Positions 47,401 to 60,079 of a stretch of DNA of 64,000 bases are shown here, piece after piece; position 1 is the first letter of the stretch, and every line of letters starts with the position of its first letter. A model generated the notes under the pieces. The model was not told the origin of the DNA. It did not search any database and saw nothing but the letters and a program-made list of their open reading frames with translations. The DNA is taken from assembly GCF_030272615.1 (NCBI RefSeq), contig NC_081413.1:21950501-22014500 (forward strand), in the 5' to 3' direction. Source of the stretch: Cryptomeria japonica (Eukaryota > Streptophyta > Pinopsida > Cupressales > Cupressaceae). The translations under genes and the position numbers were made by a program.

Positions 47401-48240
47401 GGACACCGTTTTCCTTTTTTTTTTTTTTTTTCTGAAATCAGGTAAACTTGAAATTGGAGGAGAAAGTTGAGAGTCATCCACTCAAGATATAAAGATAATC
47501 AAAGAACAAATATTGTAGTACTCTGAATCTAGTTTCCAAATTACTATTTTTTTTCAAAATTGGATAAGATTAAGGGGGTCAAATATTTCACGCACTAAAA
47601 ATAGACCCCATTTTTTTCTAAAAACAAGACATAGTGTGTGACGTGCACATCAAAAAAGTCATACTTAGATTTACTATTTTGACAAATACTTTGGTAGAAA
47701 GATAATTAAGAGTGAGAATTATAAGTTGTGTATTATTTTTTAATTTTTTGTTGAGTATTTCTTTTTATGATTTTTCCATTCGAGCACATCCTGAAAATCA
47801 GGTACCTATTCGTGCGTGAAACATAACTTGCACCAAAACAATCAAAAATGTAATTTTTTAAAAAAAAATTATAAAGAATAAAGTGAACTATAATTAAAAA
47901 AAAATTTCAATTTTGATACGTACATCAAAAGTTATTAAAAAAATGGTACACGTATGTCTCTGAGAACTATGGAGACAATGGTAAAAGAAATTCAATAATA
48001 ATGTTGTTGTTGTTCGAATTTTAAAAAAATTATATGGTTAGAAACCTTAGAAGATGGGAGAAAATATGGTGGGAATTTTAGAAATACCCACTTGATGAAG
48101 TGTAAACCTGATGATGGCAAAGTCAAGAAACCAAGTTGATATAAAAAAATACATCAAAAATGAGGGAATTGGGGGGAAATTAAACTTCCAACCTGCATCT
48201 TTGTCATCCAAGTGTATTCACAAGCCGAAAAAGTCAAAAG
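47401..48240 (+). repeat. Conserved 720-bp segment (unit 1)
   Basis: Non-coding AT-rich DNA after gag-protease. From about 47500 it matches, in opposite orientation, 12540-13250 (about 75 percent by eye), and is nearly identical to 58455-59195. The order segment, small palindrome, TA/TG tract, CT tract is kept in both orientations, so this looks like the 5' part of a mobile element. Confidence 0.65.
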
Positions 48241-48394
48241 TGAGTACAAGATTTCTTTTTTATAAAGACCGTGTACGGTTATTTTTTTATAAAACCGCTT
48301 ATGAGGTATTTTTTCAATAAGAAGCACATACACTGTTTTAAAGCTAAAACAACAAGTATGTAGTTCTTCCTTTGAAGATCCATTATAAAAATAT

Positions 48395-48640
48395 TAATGT
48401 GTGTGTTTAAAATGTGTGTGTGTGCATACATACATGTATATGTATAATATGTAAAATATGTAGATATTGTATGTATATATAATATGTGTCTGACATATGT
48501 ATACATATACGTACATTCATAATATATACATGTACAATATATATAATATGTATGTATGTGTATTGTCTTTTAATAAATTATGTGTATTATATGTATATGT
48601 GTATGTACATGTATATTGATATATATTGTCTTTTGATATC
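48395..48640. repeat. TA/TG microsatellite (unit 1)
   Basis: Imperfect tgtgtg, tatatgta and catacatacat runs. Open frames rich in Tyr, Ile, Cys and Met are artefacts of the repeat. A tttttataaa motif and the palindrome accgtgtacggt (about 48269-48280) precede it. Confidence 0.85.
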
Positions 48641-48657
48641 ATGTTGTACATTGTATT

Positions 48658-49051
48658 CCTCTCTCTCTCTCTCTCTCTCTCTGAGGACCCCACATAACAC
48701 CTAATGACATCATGTAAGGTCCCTTAGCACACATATGATCTCTTAAGACCATATGATGTCCTAAGGGGTCAAATAATGTCCTAAGGGATCATATGATGTT
48801 CTAACACATGTGCGGACCCATTATGACCCTACATGACCCCCAAAGATGCCATATGGCCTCTTCAGACCATGTATGATATCTCAAGGTGTCAAATGATGTT
48901 TTAAGAGGTCATATGGTGTTTTAACACATGAATGGCTCAATTAGGACCCCACGTGACCCCTAACAACATCATGTGACATCCCTTCCTCTCCGCCCATCTC
49001 CCTCACTCCCTTTATTATCCCTCTCTCTTCCTCCCTTACTCATTTCCTCCC

Positions 49052-49085
<34 letters not shown>

Positions 49086-50375
49086 ACCAGGTACGTAACA
49101 CCACATGACCCTTTAGGAGCATATCATGTCCTAAGGGGTCATACGATGTCATGAGGTGGCAAGATGAACCATTATTAAAATATAAAAAGCAGCACCTATA
49201 ATGCTTACACAATTTGACACCTAAGGGGTCATATGGTGTCCTAAGCGGTCATAGGACACCATACGACCCATAACGACACCATATGGTATGACCCATAGCG
49301 ACACCATATGGTGTCATAAGGGGTAATATGGTGTCTTAAGGGGTCATAAGACACAACATGACCCCTAAGGACACATTACATGACCCATAATGACACCTAA
49401 GGGGTCATATGGTGTCCTAAGGGGTCATAGGACACCGTATGACCGCTTAGGACACGATAGACCTCTAACAACACCTAAGTGGTCATATGGTATCCTAAGG
49501 GGTCATATGAAACATTATGACCCTTTATAATACAATATTACCCATAACGACACCTAAGTGGTCATATGGTATCCTAAGGGGTCATACGACACATTATAAC
49601 CTTTAGAATATAATATGACCCATAAAGACACCTAAGGGATCATATGGTGTTCTAAGGGTCACAGGACACTATATGACTCCTTAGGACACATTATGACCTC
49701 CAACAAGACCTAAGGGGTCATATGGTATCCTAAGTCATCATACGACACAATATGATCCCTTAGAATACAATATGACCCATAATGACACCTAAGTGGTCAT
49801 ATGGTGTCCTAAGGGGTCACATGATACCACATGATCCCTTAGGACACGATATGACCTCTAACAACACCTAAGGGGTCATATGGTATCCTAAGCAGTCATA
49901 TGACACAATATGACCCCTTAAAATACAATATGACCCATAACGACACCGTAGAGGTCATAGGATACCACATGAGCCCTTAGGACATGTTATGACCTCTAAT
50001 GACACCTAAGGGATCATATGACTAGATTACAATATGACCCATAATGACATCTAAGGGGTCACAGGATACCACATGACCCCTTATGATATGATATGACCTC
50101 TAATGACACTTGAGGGTTCATATGGTGTCCTAAGGGGTCACAAGATACCACATGACCCCTTAGGACATGATATGACCTCTAATGACACCTAAGGGGTCGT
50201 ACAACACAATATGACCCATAACGATACTTAAGGGGTCATATGGTGTCCTAAGGGGTCACAAGATACCACATGACCCCTAAGGACAACATACATCCTGTAA
50301 TGACACCTTATGGTGTCATAAGGGGTCATATGGTGTCCTAAGGGGTCATAGGACACAATATGACCAGCACTCTCT
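48658..50375 (+). repeat. Quasi-palindromic satellite, about 1.7 kb (unit 1)
   Basis: After a short CT run (48658-48682) comes an array in which ggggtcatatggtgtcc alternates with its complement ggacac(c)atatgacccc. Higher-order units of about 78-80 bp are clearest at 49470-49800. Individual pairs can fold: 49397-49417 and 49430-49450 are complementary at 19 of 21 positions with a 12-nt loop. A pyrimidine-rich block with a (CT)n run (about 48980-49082) interrupts the array. Confidence 0.9.
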
Positions 50376-50384
50376 CCCTTTATG

Positions 50385-50388
50385 TCCC

Positions 50389-50448
<60 letters not shown>

Positions 50449-50735
50449 TTTGCATCCTATCTCCCACCCCCCTTGTCTTTATTTTCCATCCTCTCTCTAC
50501 CTCCTCTCTCTTTCCCCCTCTCTATTTCCCTCTCCCCCTTTCTCTCCCTCCCTCTCCCTTTCCCTCCCCCTTTTCTATCCTCTCTCCCCCTCGAGCTATC
50601 TCTCCCCCTCTCTCCGTCTCTCCCCCTCTCCCTCACTGTCTCTCCCCTACTCCTCTCGCTCCCTCCCCATCTCTCTCTCCATCCCTCCCTCTCCTTCCCA
50701 CCATCTCCTTCCTTCCCTTCCTTCCCATTTTATTT
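50385..50735 (+). repeat. (CT)n and polypyrimidine tract (unit 1)
   Basis: A CT run of about 60 bp, longer than in copy 1, is followed by nearly the same pyrimidine-only stretch as at 5569-5865. Long frames here are compositional. Confidence 0.9.
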
Positions 50736-51187
50736 ACTACAATAAGTGCATACAGGGTTTTGCTAAGTTAAAAGCATGCACGGGGTGCTAGGAACATTAA
50801 TGTTGTCTTGCTCAACATTTTTAGGGCTAAGAGTGCATATGGCATTACTAAAAATACCACGTACACAGTTCTGGGACATAGTTTTAGTTGCCCAATAGCC
50901 TCAACAATCTCAAAATAAATTTTTGAGGTTGTTTAAGGTTCCACTGAAACTATTTCTGCACTTCTGTAATTGTTTTATACGTGGAAGTAGGTATTTTTTT
51001 GTTTTGCATGATTTCAAATGATTGAATTGTTGTTCTTATTAGTTATGGTCAATGTTATTGTGACTATTTAATAGTTTTGATTCAAAAAACAATGATAATA
51101 CTCGATTTTATGTTTATTTGATTGTTTAAGAACTTATGTTTACATATAAATGTAAAATGATTCTATTTAGGACAACCAGTATTAATG

Positions 51188-54100
51188 ATGGCAAAGAACA
51201 AGCGAGGAATGATGGAACAATGAGAGGCTAAAAAAGAAAGACAAGGACATCATATGAAGAAATTACGTGACATAAGAACAATGGGACAAGAAGGTACATC
51301 ATCCTCAATAGCTCAATTTGATTTACCAAATGAACATAATGCATCTAATGCAATTGAAGAAGTGATATTTGATTTACCGTAGGAACCTAATACAATTGAA
51401 GAAGAGACCACACTGAATAATTAATTAAATGATGAACATACATCGACTCTAATTGATAAATTGAATGTACCCAATGCATGTAATGCATCAATTCTAACAC
51501 CTCCTAGAACCATTTTTAGGAAACCAAAGTATCTAATTGACAGCGTTCAGAATATTTTGAAGACAATGCCCACTAAAATGAATGAACGAACTTGTAGGAG
51601 AATGGTTAAAACAATATGGAAAAAATATTTTGAAAACTTAAATCAAACTACAAGATACGAATTAATTGTTGAAATGATTAAAAATTTGAATTTTAGAGAG
51701 ACAATGAGAATTCTAGGCCTAAGATCATTCGAAAATAATAGCGAAAGAACTATTGTGAGAAATCTATTTGATGCATATCAAGATATTCATTCAAAATCAT
51801 GTACTAAACATTCTAATGTTACTCGGCATGTCATTACATCAACCATAATGAGCAAGAAAATTAAAAAAAATTATTTGATAAGAAAAACAAGTAAGTCATT
51901 AAATATTAGTAGAGAAACATTACATAAAGAATTAGAGAGGTTGGATAAAATAGAGGATCCTAACAATAATTCTCTTTGGGAGTTCTCAGGTAGACTACCA
52001 CACAAAGACAAGGTTGGTGTTGATGCACTAAGAACGTTAATTGAATTTTTTTGGCATGACAACACAAGGGTTTTGCCTAACCAAAGAGATGTTGTTAGAA
52101 GGCAAATTGGATCTAGAAATCATGAGCCACATACCAAACACTATCTGGATATGACTCAAACAAAATTTTATGAAAGATTCCTTGAAAATTTTCCTTAAAT
52201 AAGCATTAGTCAAAGATTTTTTGAAATGGGAAAACCTTTTTATGTTAAGATTAATCATGTATGCACCATGTGTTGTTGTTGGATGCATATTGAATTTTCC
52301 ATGTACTATGATATTTATCATCATATATGTTGTACTTTGCACACTAATGATATGTTGTAGGAATGCAATATACAACCACCTCCTAAGTCACCAAGAAACT
52401 TTATTTCAAGCATGTTATGTAAAAGAGATGATGGTTGCATTTAATATAAGATAATGTGTTTGAAAGGTTCTTGTGCTACATGTGGTGGTTTGCAACATTT
52501 GCCAAGATGTCTACATTTGGATAGCACACATGAAATTGTTAAGAAACTAGCTTCTTTTGGAAAGTACAAGACAGTGACGTGTGGCATTAAAGATGGAAAA
52601 TAATTGAAGAGATGTGAGTTAGTAAAAAAATACATATCTGTAGCTGATTTTATGAGAACATTTCAAGAGAAACTAGTTTTTGAGTATATAATGCATACAC
52701 ATAGAGCTCGGTGGTTAGATGAGCAATTCAAGTTATGTAAGGACACATTTTCTCTTGTTACCATTGTCTCTTTGCTTGATTTTTTTGAATATTATACACT
52801 AAAATCTCAAAATGAAGTGCAATCTATGTATTACCACTCTACACAAGTTTCTATATTTTTATACATAGCATTCATGCATGCAGATGATAGCACAGAGGAG
52901 GATAGAAAGGTTGTAAGAGAGTATCACTTCTACATAAGTGACGATTGTACACATTCCTCAGAGTTTGTGCAAGGATTTTTTAAATTTTTTTATGATAGCT
53001 TAAGGGAAAGAAACATACGATACAACCAACACTTAATATGGTCAGATAATTGCACCTTAGAATTCAAGAATGCAAGGATGTTCTATTGGTTGAGTAGGAT
53101 GCATGTGACAAGAAGTGTCCAACATTTTTGGAATTTCTTCGAGGCTGGAAATGGAAAGGGAGAGCATGATGGTGCATGAGCATGCATAAAAAGATCACTA
53201 GCTAGAGAATAATTGAAGTACGAAGGTGGTGCTGAGTTGATAGATGAAACAACAATTGTGCGATGGTGTAAATCTACAATGGGACCAGGTAATGTAGGTA
53301 TGTCAATGGTTTATAGATATTTTTTGTTGATCATTGAATCTAACATTGAAAACTATCAAGCTTGTTGTACAATTGCAAGATCCAGTGACATGCACTCATT
53401 TTGAAGTTCAAATGCAAGTTCACCAATAATTTGAATACTAGATAGATTATATGTTTTTTCTCTTCATGTATGCATTTTTTGTAGGAAGAATGTGAATCAC
53501 AAGAGTGGGTTGAAAAATGGTCTTGTAGACTATTGGTTCCCATTGATACTTATCAAATTCCCAGAGAACTGCGATTGAACCAAATGGAAGCATAAGTTGA
53601 TTTCGATCATGTATCCGACCTAGTGGAACCAGGTGATTTTTTCGTTAATTTTATTGCAAGAATTATTTTGGCTCATTTTGTTGCATCAAACATTATTTTT
53701 GGTATTAATTATCATTCTATAATATGCAGGTCATGTGTAGGCAATTGTTGCAGAAGAGAACAATGAAGAAGGAACATATTAGTTTTGGTGTCATTGTATT
53801 GAGCATAAGAGAAAATTGACAACCACAATCATTGACGTAGAGGGTATTGAGTATTCAGTAGGGTCTATTGTCATGACAAGCACGTGGCTTAGGAGATACA
53901 CTATCAAGAATTCTAATGTTTGGTTGTTAGAGGACTTTGAAACACACAGACATATTCTTAATTTCTTCAACCTTGTTGTTGCAACAAATATTCTATTGAC
54001 TAAGTATGATGGTAGACCTCATAACAAAATTTAATGGAAAGTTCACGAATCTTACCATGAGGCATTACTTGACACAATACGAGTTAGAGCCGATCCAGAA

Positions 54101-54194
54101 GGCTTACTTGATTGATTCTACAGTTCAGGGTAGAATGATTTTGAGAATTTTGTATATATCATCGATGAATTGTTTGATATTAATTTTTGTATGA
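51188..54194 (+). pseudogene. Transposase-like gene, copy 2, broken
   Basis: Same layout as copy 1: ATG 51188, an intact 245-codon frame at 51461-52198, the core frame 52604-53179 and a further piece 53213-53404 (KYEGGAELIDETTIVRWCKS). Here the core motif keeps its acidic residue (WSDN at 53039-53050), and CGA at 53261-53263 stands where copy 1 has a stop. It shares most other stops with copy 1 (the TAG near 51380, the TAA before 52604, TGA and TAA after 53176) and has its own new ones near 53740 and 53780. Inactive, but the best-preserved core of the three copies. Confidence 0.7.
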
Positions 54195-54524
54195 CCTGAT
54201 TCACACATATTTAAATGCCAAATTTTGTGTTTTAGCCCATGAGATGATTTCTAACATAATTTTTTTATATTTAAATAGCCAAGAGCTGATTTTTCCATAT
54301 TTAGAGGGAAATTTTGAATATATGTGACTATGTTTTGTGACTATTATTTGAATATCTTAAGGGTTTTGAGTTTATGTGATGTAACTAATCATAGAGATCT
54401 ATCTTGTACACTATATAATGATGGAGAATTATTTGGGTCATTATTCGGTCATAGGAGTGATAGATTTAGTCTAGATACAATTTGAAAAAAAAATGTCATT
54501 ATTATCAAAAAAGTTGTGAAGCAA

Positions 54525-55380
54525 CTTTCAGATCGCATTGGTAGGGTATGGCTCTCGATGTTTCGATGCTTTGGGAGGCACTAAAGGAGTATGCCTAGTG
54601 TAAACCTACCCACCCGAACGTGCTCATGATGTTGGTTTGTGCCCATGATGGAAGGAATCAAGTCTAGCCTATCTTGTAATGTTGCATTACATATGACTGG
54701 CAATTTTTGCAATAGGCAAAAAAAATAATGCCATTTGAAAATGGCTTCGATTCATCATAAATTGAGATAGGCCATTGTAGAAGAGCCTCACATGACCCTA
54801 CAAGCCCAAATAAATTGATCATATGTGTCTTAGATTGAGAGAATTAGTCTGTAAAAGTTTAACAATTTTTTGGACTCGGCACTTGAGAGATCGCACTGGT
54901 AGGGTATGGCTCTTGACATTTTGGTGCTTTGGGAGGCACAACAAGAGAATTCCTAACATAAACCTTCCCACTTAGAGGTGTTGGTGATGTTGTTTTGTGC
55001 CGACGATGGACAAAATCATTTCTAGCCTATCTTGGAACCTTGCATTGCATATGATTGACGGTTTTTGCAGCATGCAAAAAGATGCTACCATTTGAATATG
55101 GCTCTGAGTCATTAGAAGCTAATACATGCCATTTTAGAAGAGCCTCACATGACCCTACAGGTTCAAACAAATCGATCATATGTGTCATGGATTAAGAGAA
55201 ACAGTCCGTCAGAGTTTGACAATTTTTTGGACTCGGGGCACTTGGGAGATCGTGTCGGTAGGGTATGGCACTCAATGTTATGAAACTTTGGGAGGCATAG
55301 AAAGAGAATTCCTAGCCTAAAACTTCCCACTCAGAGGTGCTTGCGATGTTGGTTTGTGCCCATGATGAACAACCTAGGGT
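54525..55380 (+). repeat. 2.4-copy 357-bp tandem repeat, copy 2
   Basis: Nearly identical to 9650-10500, with the same unit starts shifted by about 44,875 bp. It ends 15-20 bp before the element's right edge. Confidence 0.85.
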
Positions 55381-55394
55381 AAGTGCACCAAGAT

Positions 55395-56329
55395 CTGAGT
55401 GTGGATGCAATTTAAAATTCAAATTTTTATTTAAAAGTTTGATTTCTTTGAATTTTTTTAAAATTTAGAGGTTAAATTCAACAAAACCCTAATTTTTAAT
55501 CTTAAAATTGAGGTTGTGGATTTCTTAATTTGGATAAATTATTTCACATATGAGTGGCTTTCAATTGAAAAATTCAATTTTTTGCCTACAAGTCAAATTT
55601 CAAATTCAAGTTTTAAAATTAAGTGGTTAATTTTCAAAAACCTAATTTTAAAACTTGTAAAAATTGAGCTTGTGGGTTGTTTAAATTTTGAATTTCTCAT
55701 TTCAAATTTGTTTCAAATTCAAAATTGCAATATTAGATCTAATTTCAAATTTAAATTTTAAAATTAAGTAGTTAACTAAGAGAACCCTAATTTTTAATAT
55801 TAAATTAATCTTGTGCATTTCCCAATTTTGCAATAATTATTTCAATTTCCAAATTTCAACCTTAGATCTAATTTCAAATTTAAATTTTAAAATTAAGAGG
55901 TTCTTTTTACAAGACCTAATTTTAAAATCTCTTGTGGACAATTTCAAATTTAAATTTTAAAATTTAAGTGGTTAATTAAAAAAGCCCTAATTATTAAATT
56001 AATTACTTCAATTCTCAAATTTCAACATTACATCTAATTTTAAATTTTAAAAGTAAGAGGTTCTTTTTACAAAGCCCTAATTATAAATTTAAATTTCTTG
56101 TGGATAATTTTAAATTTAAATTTTAAAATTAAGAGGTTATTTTCGCAAGGCCCTAATTTTTAAATTTAAATTTATTTGTGGGTTGCATAATTTTTTACAA
56201 TTGTTTTTATCTTTCCAATAAATTTTCTTTTTTAATTGAATAATCATTGTTCTAGAATTTTGTATTATTGAGTTATTTTTTGCAAGTTTCAAAATTAGAT
56301 TCAAATTTCCAATTTCCCTCCCGTAGTGC
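55395..56329 (+). repeat. AT-rich repetitive leader before gag
   Basis: A degenerate unit recurs: caaatttaaattttaaaatt, then aagaggttctttttacaa, then gccctaatttt and cttgtgg. Spacing is irregular, about 100-150 bp. This repetitive leader directly precedes a gag start, as in some plant gypsy elements, but no LTR or primer-binding site was recognised. Confidence 0.5.
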
Positions 56330-58353
56330 ATGAATTTTACTAATATTAGTCCAACCTATAATATTCCCATGAGAAGAACTTGTAGAATTAAGGCTTCCCA
56401 ATGTTTAATTACCGAGGAGATGGAGCCTAATTTGGATAACTCATGTCATGTTCCCACTTTTACATCCACGATCATGGCTACCACTACACAAAATGTCATA
56501 CCTACAAGTGTTAGTCAAGGGGGAAACTCCTCTAATCATAATTATTTCATCCCTCCTATGAGTCTTCCATTTTTTACCCACTCTTCTTCCATACCTACCT
56601 ATCATAGTGTTCCACCTCCTTATTCTCAACCCCCACCTTCTTACAACGATATCCCTCCTTATTCTCAACTCTTTCCTTAATACAACAATGTTACTCCTCC
56701 TTCTCAATCCAACATTTGCAATTTCAATTCATCTACTGAAGCTACCATCAATAGTCTAGCCCAAATAGTGTCTTCCTTACAACAACAACTAGCTTCCATG
56801 AATCAATCTAAGTATAATGTGCCCACATTTGATGTAGAGAGCCCATTATCTAATGCCATTTTTTGTGTTGTCCCTCCTAAACATGTGGAAGTCCCTTAAT
56901 TGGAGATTTATAATGGAAAAGTTGTCCCTTGACTCATGTTAAAATATTCCAAACTTTGTGTAGTGACTTTGTTCATGACCAAAGACTTTTAGCTAAATTG
57001 TTTACTAGAACACCAGGGGATAAAGCTTTGCAATGGTATTGTTCTTTTCCTCCTCATTCTATTACTTCTTTCAACAATTGGATAATGCTTTCATTCAAAA
57101 GTTTAACAATAATATTGGTCCTAAGATTACTTTGACTAATTTGATGCATTGTAAATAAAGTGTTAAAGAAAAAGTGACCGATTTTATTGGTAGATATAAA
57201 CATTTGTATTCTCAAATTTCTTTTCCTATGCCTGATCAAGATATTAAAAAGATTTTTAGTGCTAATTTGGAAAAAGATATTAGAGATAAACTTCTCTTTT
57301 CTGAGTTTACTTCCTTTATGCAGTTGTGCACTGTACTTCACAATTATCAACTTACCGTGAGTCAATTGGAACAATCCTTTTCAATGGCTTCAAATGATAA
57401 AAGTTAAAGTGCTCAACAACCTTTTGCGAAGTTCAAACCGAATAAGCGATTCATCAGATTTAATGACAACAACAACATTAGTAGCAACCACAACAGGCGT
57501 GCCTCCTTTGTCCAAATACTTTAGAAAATAATTCACTCATCTTAATGAATCCTTGCATAGTATTATGGAACAACTGTTACAAAGGAATGTGTTAAAGTTT
57601 CCCCATATTAAACCAATTGATACAACTAAGCCTTTGTCACCTTCCTTTGATTCCAAAGTTTTTTACCAATACCACCATTAACGTGGTCATGAAAATAAAA
57701 AGTGTTATTCCTTGAGAAGTAAAATTCAAGACTTGATTGATAACAATACCATATCTGTGGCTAGTGTGAATGACAAAGGAAATAAATTAGTAGCTCCTCC
57801 TAATCAAAATCTTCAAATTTTCACTTATCATGTACCTTCCCATTCCACTAATGTGATTGAGACTGATCATATTGCCTTCTCTCCCGATGACCTTATCCTT
57901 GAGTCTAATAATGTGGTGAACCTTATTTATAAACCCTAACCTCCTAAAGACTTATGCATCACATTTTATTCTAGTGAGACTATTGAAGCACCCAATGGCC
58001 CACTTTACATTACTGTGAAAATCAGAGGCATACCTTCTTGAGGGCTTCTTACTGATCTGAATTGCATGGTTAATGTTGGCACTAAATGTTTAGATGTTGT
58101 CTTTGCTATTATTCCTAGATTCGATCAATTTTGTGTGAAGTTGGGACATCATTGGCTCTCTTCCATGAAAGTGATCACTTCTATTGTTCATAAATGTTTC
58201 AAATTTCCTCATCATGGTAAAATTATAATTATTAATCATATTATATACCACCCTATGGTGAGGCATGGATATTTTTGTGTTGATTATTTTTGTTCTGAAC
58301 AATTCCAACCTATGGATAATTACACAAAGATGGTGTCGAAAAAAGAGGTATAG
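56330..58353 (+). pseudogene. Ty3/gypsy gag-protease remnant, unit 2 (longer N-terminus)
   Basis: Same protein remnant as in unit 1, but with an open upstream extension (MRRTCRIKASQCLITEEMEP from an ATG at 56369) that runs through the duplication boundary at 56386 without a break. The extension looks like a genuine gag start, which suggests that this copy keeps the original 5' context and unit 1 is the cut one. It has an extra stop (TAA at about 57405, where unit 1 has GAA), and otherwise the same lesions, the Tyr-for-Cys knuckle and the missing RT. Confidence 0.8.
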
Positions 58354-59195
58354 GTGGACACCGTTTTCCTTTTCCTTTTTTTTTTTTCTGAAATCAGGTA
58401 AACTTGAAATTGGAGGAGAAAGTTGAGAGTCATCCACTCAAGATATAAAGATAATCAAAGAACAAATATTGTAGTACTCTGAATCTAGTTTCCAAATTAC
58501 TATTTTTTTTCAAAATTGGATAAGATTAAGGGGGTCAAATATTTCACGCACTAAAAATAGACCCCAATTTTTTCTGAAAACAAGACATAGTGTGTGACGC
58601 GCACATCAAAAAAGTCATACTTAGATTTACTATTTTGACAAATCCTTTGGTAGAAAGATAATTAAGAGTGAGAATTATAAGTTGTGTATTATTTTTTTAT
58701 TTTTTGTTGAGTATTTCTTTTTTATGATTTTTCCATTCGAGCACATCCTGAAAATCAGGTACCTATTCATGCGTGAAACATAACTTGCACCAAAACAATC
58801 GAAAATGTAATTTAAAAAAAAAAAATTATAAAGAATAAAGTGAACTATAATTAAAAAAAAATTTAAATTTTGATACGGACATCAAAAGTTATTAAAAAAA
58901 TGGTACACGTATGTCTCTGAGAACTATGGAGACAATGGTAAAAGAAATTCAATAATAATGTTGTTGTTGTTCAAATTTTAAAAAAATTATATGGTTAGAA
59001 AGCTTAGAAGATGGGAGAAAATATGGTGGGAATTTTAGAAATACCCACTTGATGAAGTGTAAACCTGATGATGGCAAAGTCAAGAAACCAAGTTGATAAA
59101 AAAAAATACATCAAAAATGAGGGAATTGGAGGGAAATTAAACTTCCAACCTGCATCTTTGTCATCCAAGTGTATTCAAAAGCCTAAAAGTCAAAA
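58354..59195 (+). repeat. Conserved 720-bp segment (unit 2)
   Basis: Nearly identical to 47401-48240, with small differences in T- and A-run lengths. No coding signal. Confidence 0.65.
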
Positions 59196-59349
59196 GTGAG
59201 TACAAGATTTCTTTTTTATAAAGACCGGGTACGGTTATTTTTTTATAAAACCGCTTATGAGGTATTTTTTCAATAAGAAGCACATACACCGTTTTAAAGC
59301 TAAAACAACAAGTATGCAGTTCTTCCTTTGAAGATCCATTATAAAAATA

Positions 59350-59600
59350 TTAATGTATGTGTTTAAAATGTGTGTGTGTGCATACATACATGTATATGTA
59401 TAATATGTAAAATATGTAGATATTGTATGTATATATAATATGTGTATGACGTATGTATACATATACGTACATTCATAATATATACATGTACATTATATAT
59501 AATATGTATGTATGTGTATTGTCTTTTAATAAATTATGTGTATTATATGTATATGTGTATGTACATGTATATTGATATATATTGTCTTTTGATATCATGT
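59350..59600. repeat. TA/TG microsatellite (unit 2)
   Basis: Counterpart of 48395-48640, with a few substitutions. Confidence 0.85.
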
Positions 59601-59611
59601 TGTACATTTTA

Positions 59612-59614
<3 letters not shown>

Positions 59615-59663
<49 letters not shown>

Positions 59664-60045
59664 CCTCTCTCTCTCTGAGGACTCCACATAACACCTAATG
59701 ACATCATGTAAGGTCCCTTAGCACACATATGATCTCTTAAGACCATATGATGTCCTAAGGGGTCAAATAATGTCCTAAGGTATCATATGATGTTCTAACG
59801 CATGTGCAGACCCATTATGACCCTACATGACCCCCAATGATGCCATATGGCCTCTTCAGGCCATGTATGATATCTCAAGGTGTCAAATGATGTTTTAAGA
59901 GGTCATATGGTGTTTTAACACATGAATGGCTCAATTAGGACCCCACGTGACCCCTAACAACATCATGTGACATCTCTTCCTCTCCTCCCATCTCCCTCAC
60001 TCCCTTTATTATCCCTCTCTCTTCCTCCCTTACTCATTTCCTCCC

Positions 60046-60079
<34 letters not shown>

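Larger units (their letters stand above)
50005..55394 (+). mobile_element. DNA-transposon-like element, copy 2 (part homologous to copy 1)
   Basis: Counterpart of 5131-10519 (offset 44,875 across the coding part). The true 5' limit probably lies further left, because the satellite and 720-bp segment belong to the same conserved order. The right end at 55394 is sharp. About 29 bp of satellite present in copies 1 and 3 near 5160/61040 is missing here. Confidence 0.75.
45431..56385 (+). repeat. Tandem duplication, unit 1 (10,955 bp)
   Basis: From 45431 the sequence is repeated head to tail from 56386, with an offset of 10,955 bp in the gag part, growing to 11,012 in the transposase part through microsatellite length changes. 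The junctions share aattaaggcttccc. The two copies look about 98 percent identical by eye, so the event is recent. Confidence 0.9.

Noticed and set aside
48279-48704. Tyr/Ile/Cys-rich frames in the TA/TG microsatellites (also 59235-59694)
   Set aside because: Compositional by-products of the microsatellite; no start context or protein-like pattern.
55395-56329. Repeated ccctaat motifs considered as interstitial telomere repeats
   Set aside because: The motif is embedded in longer AT-rich units and never forms consecutive heptamers of ccctaaa.
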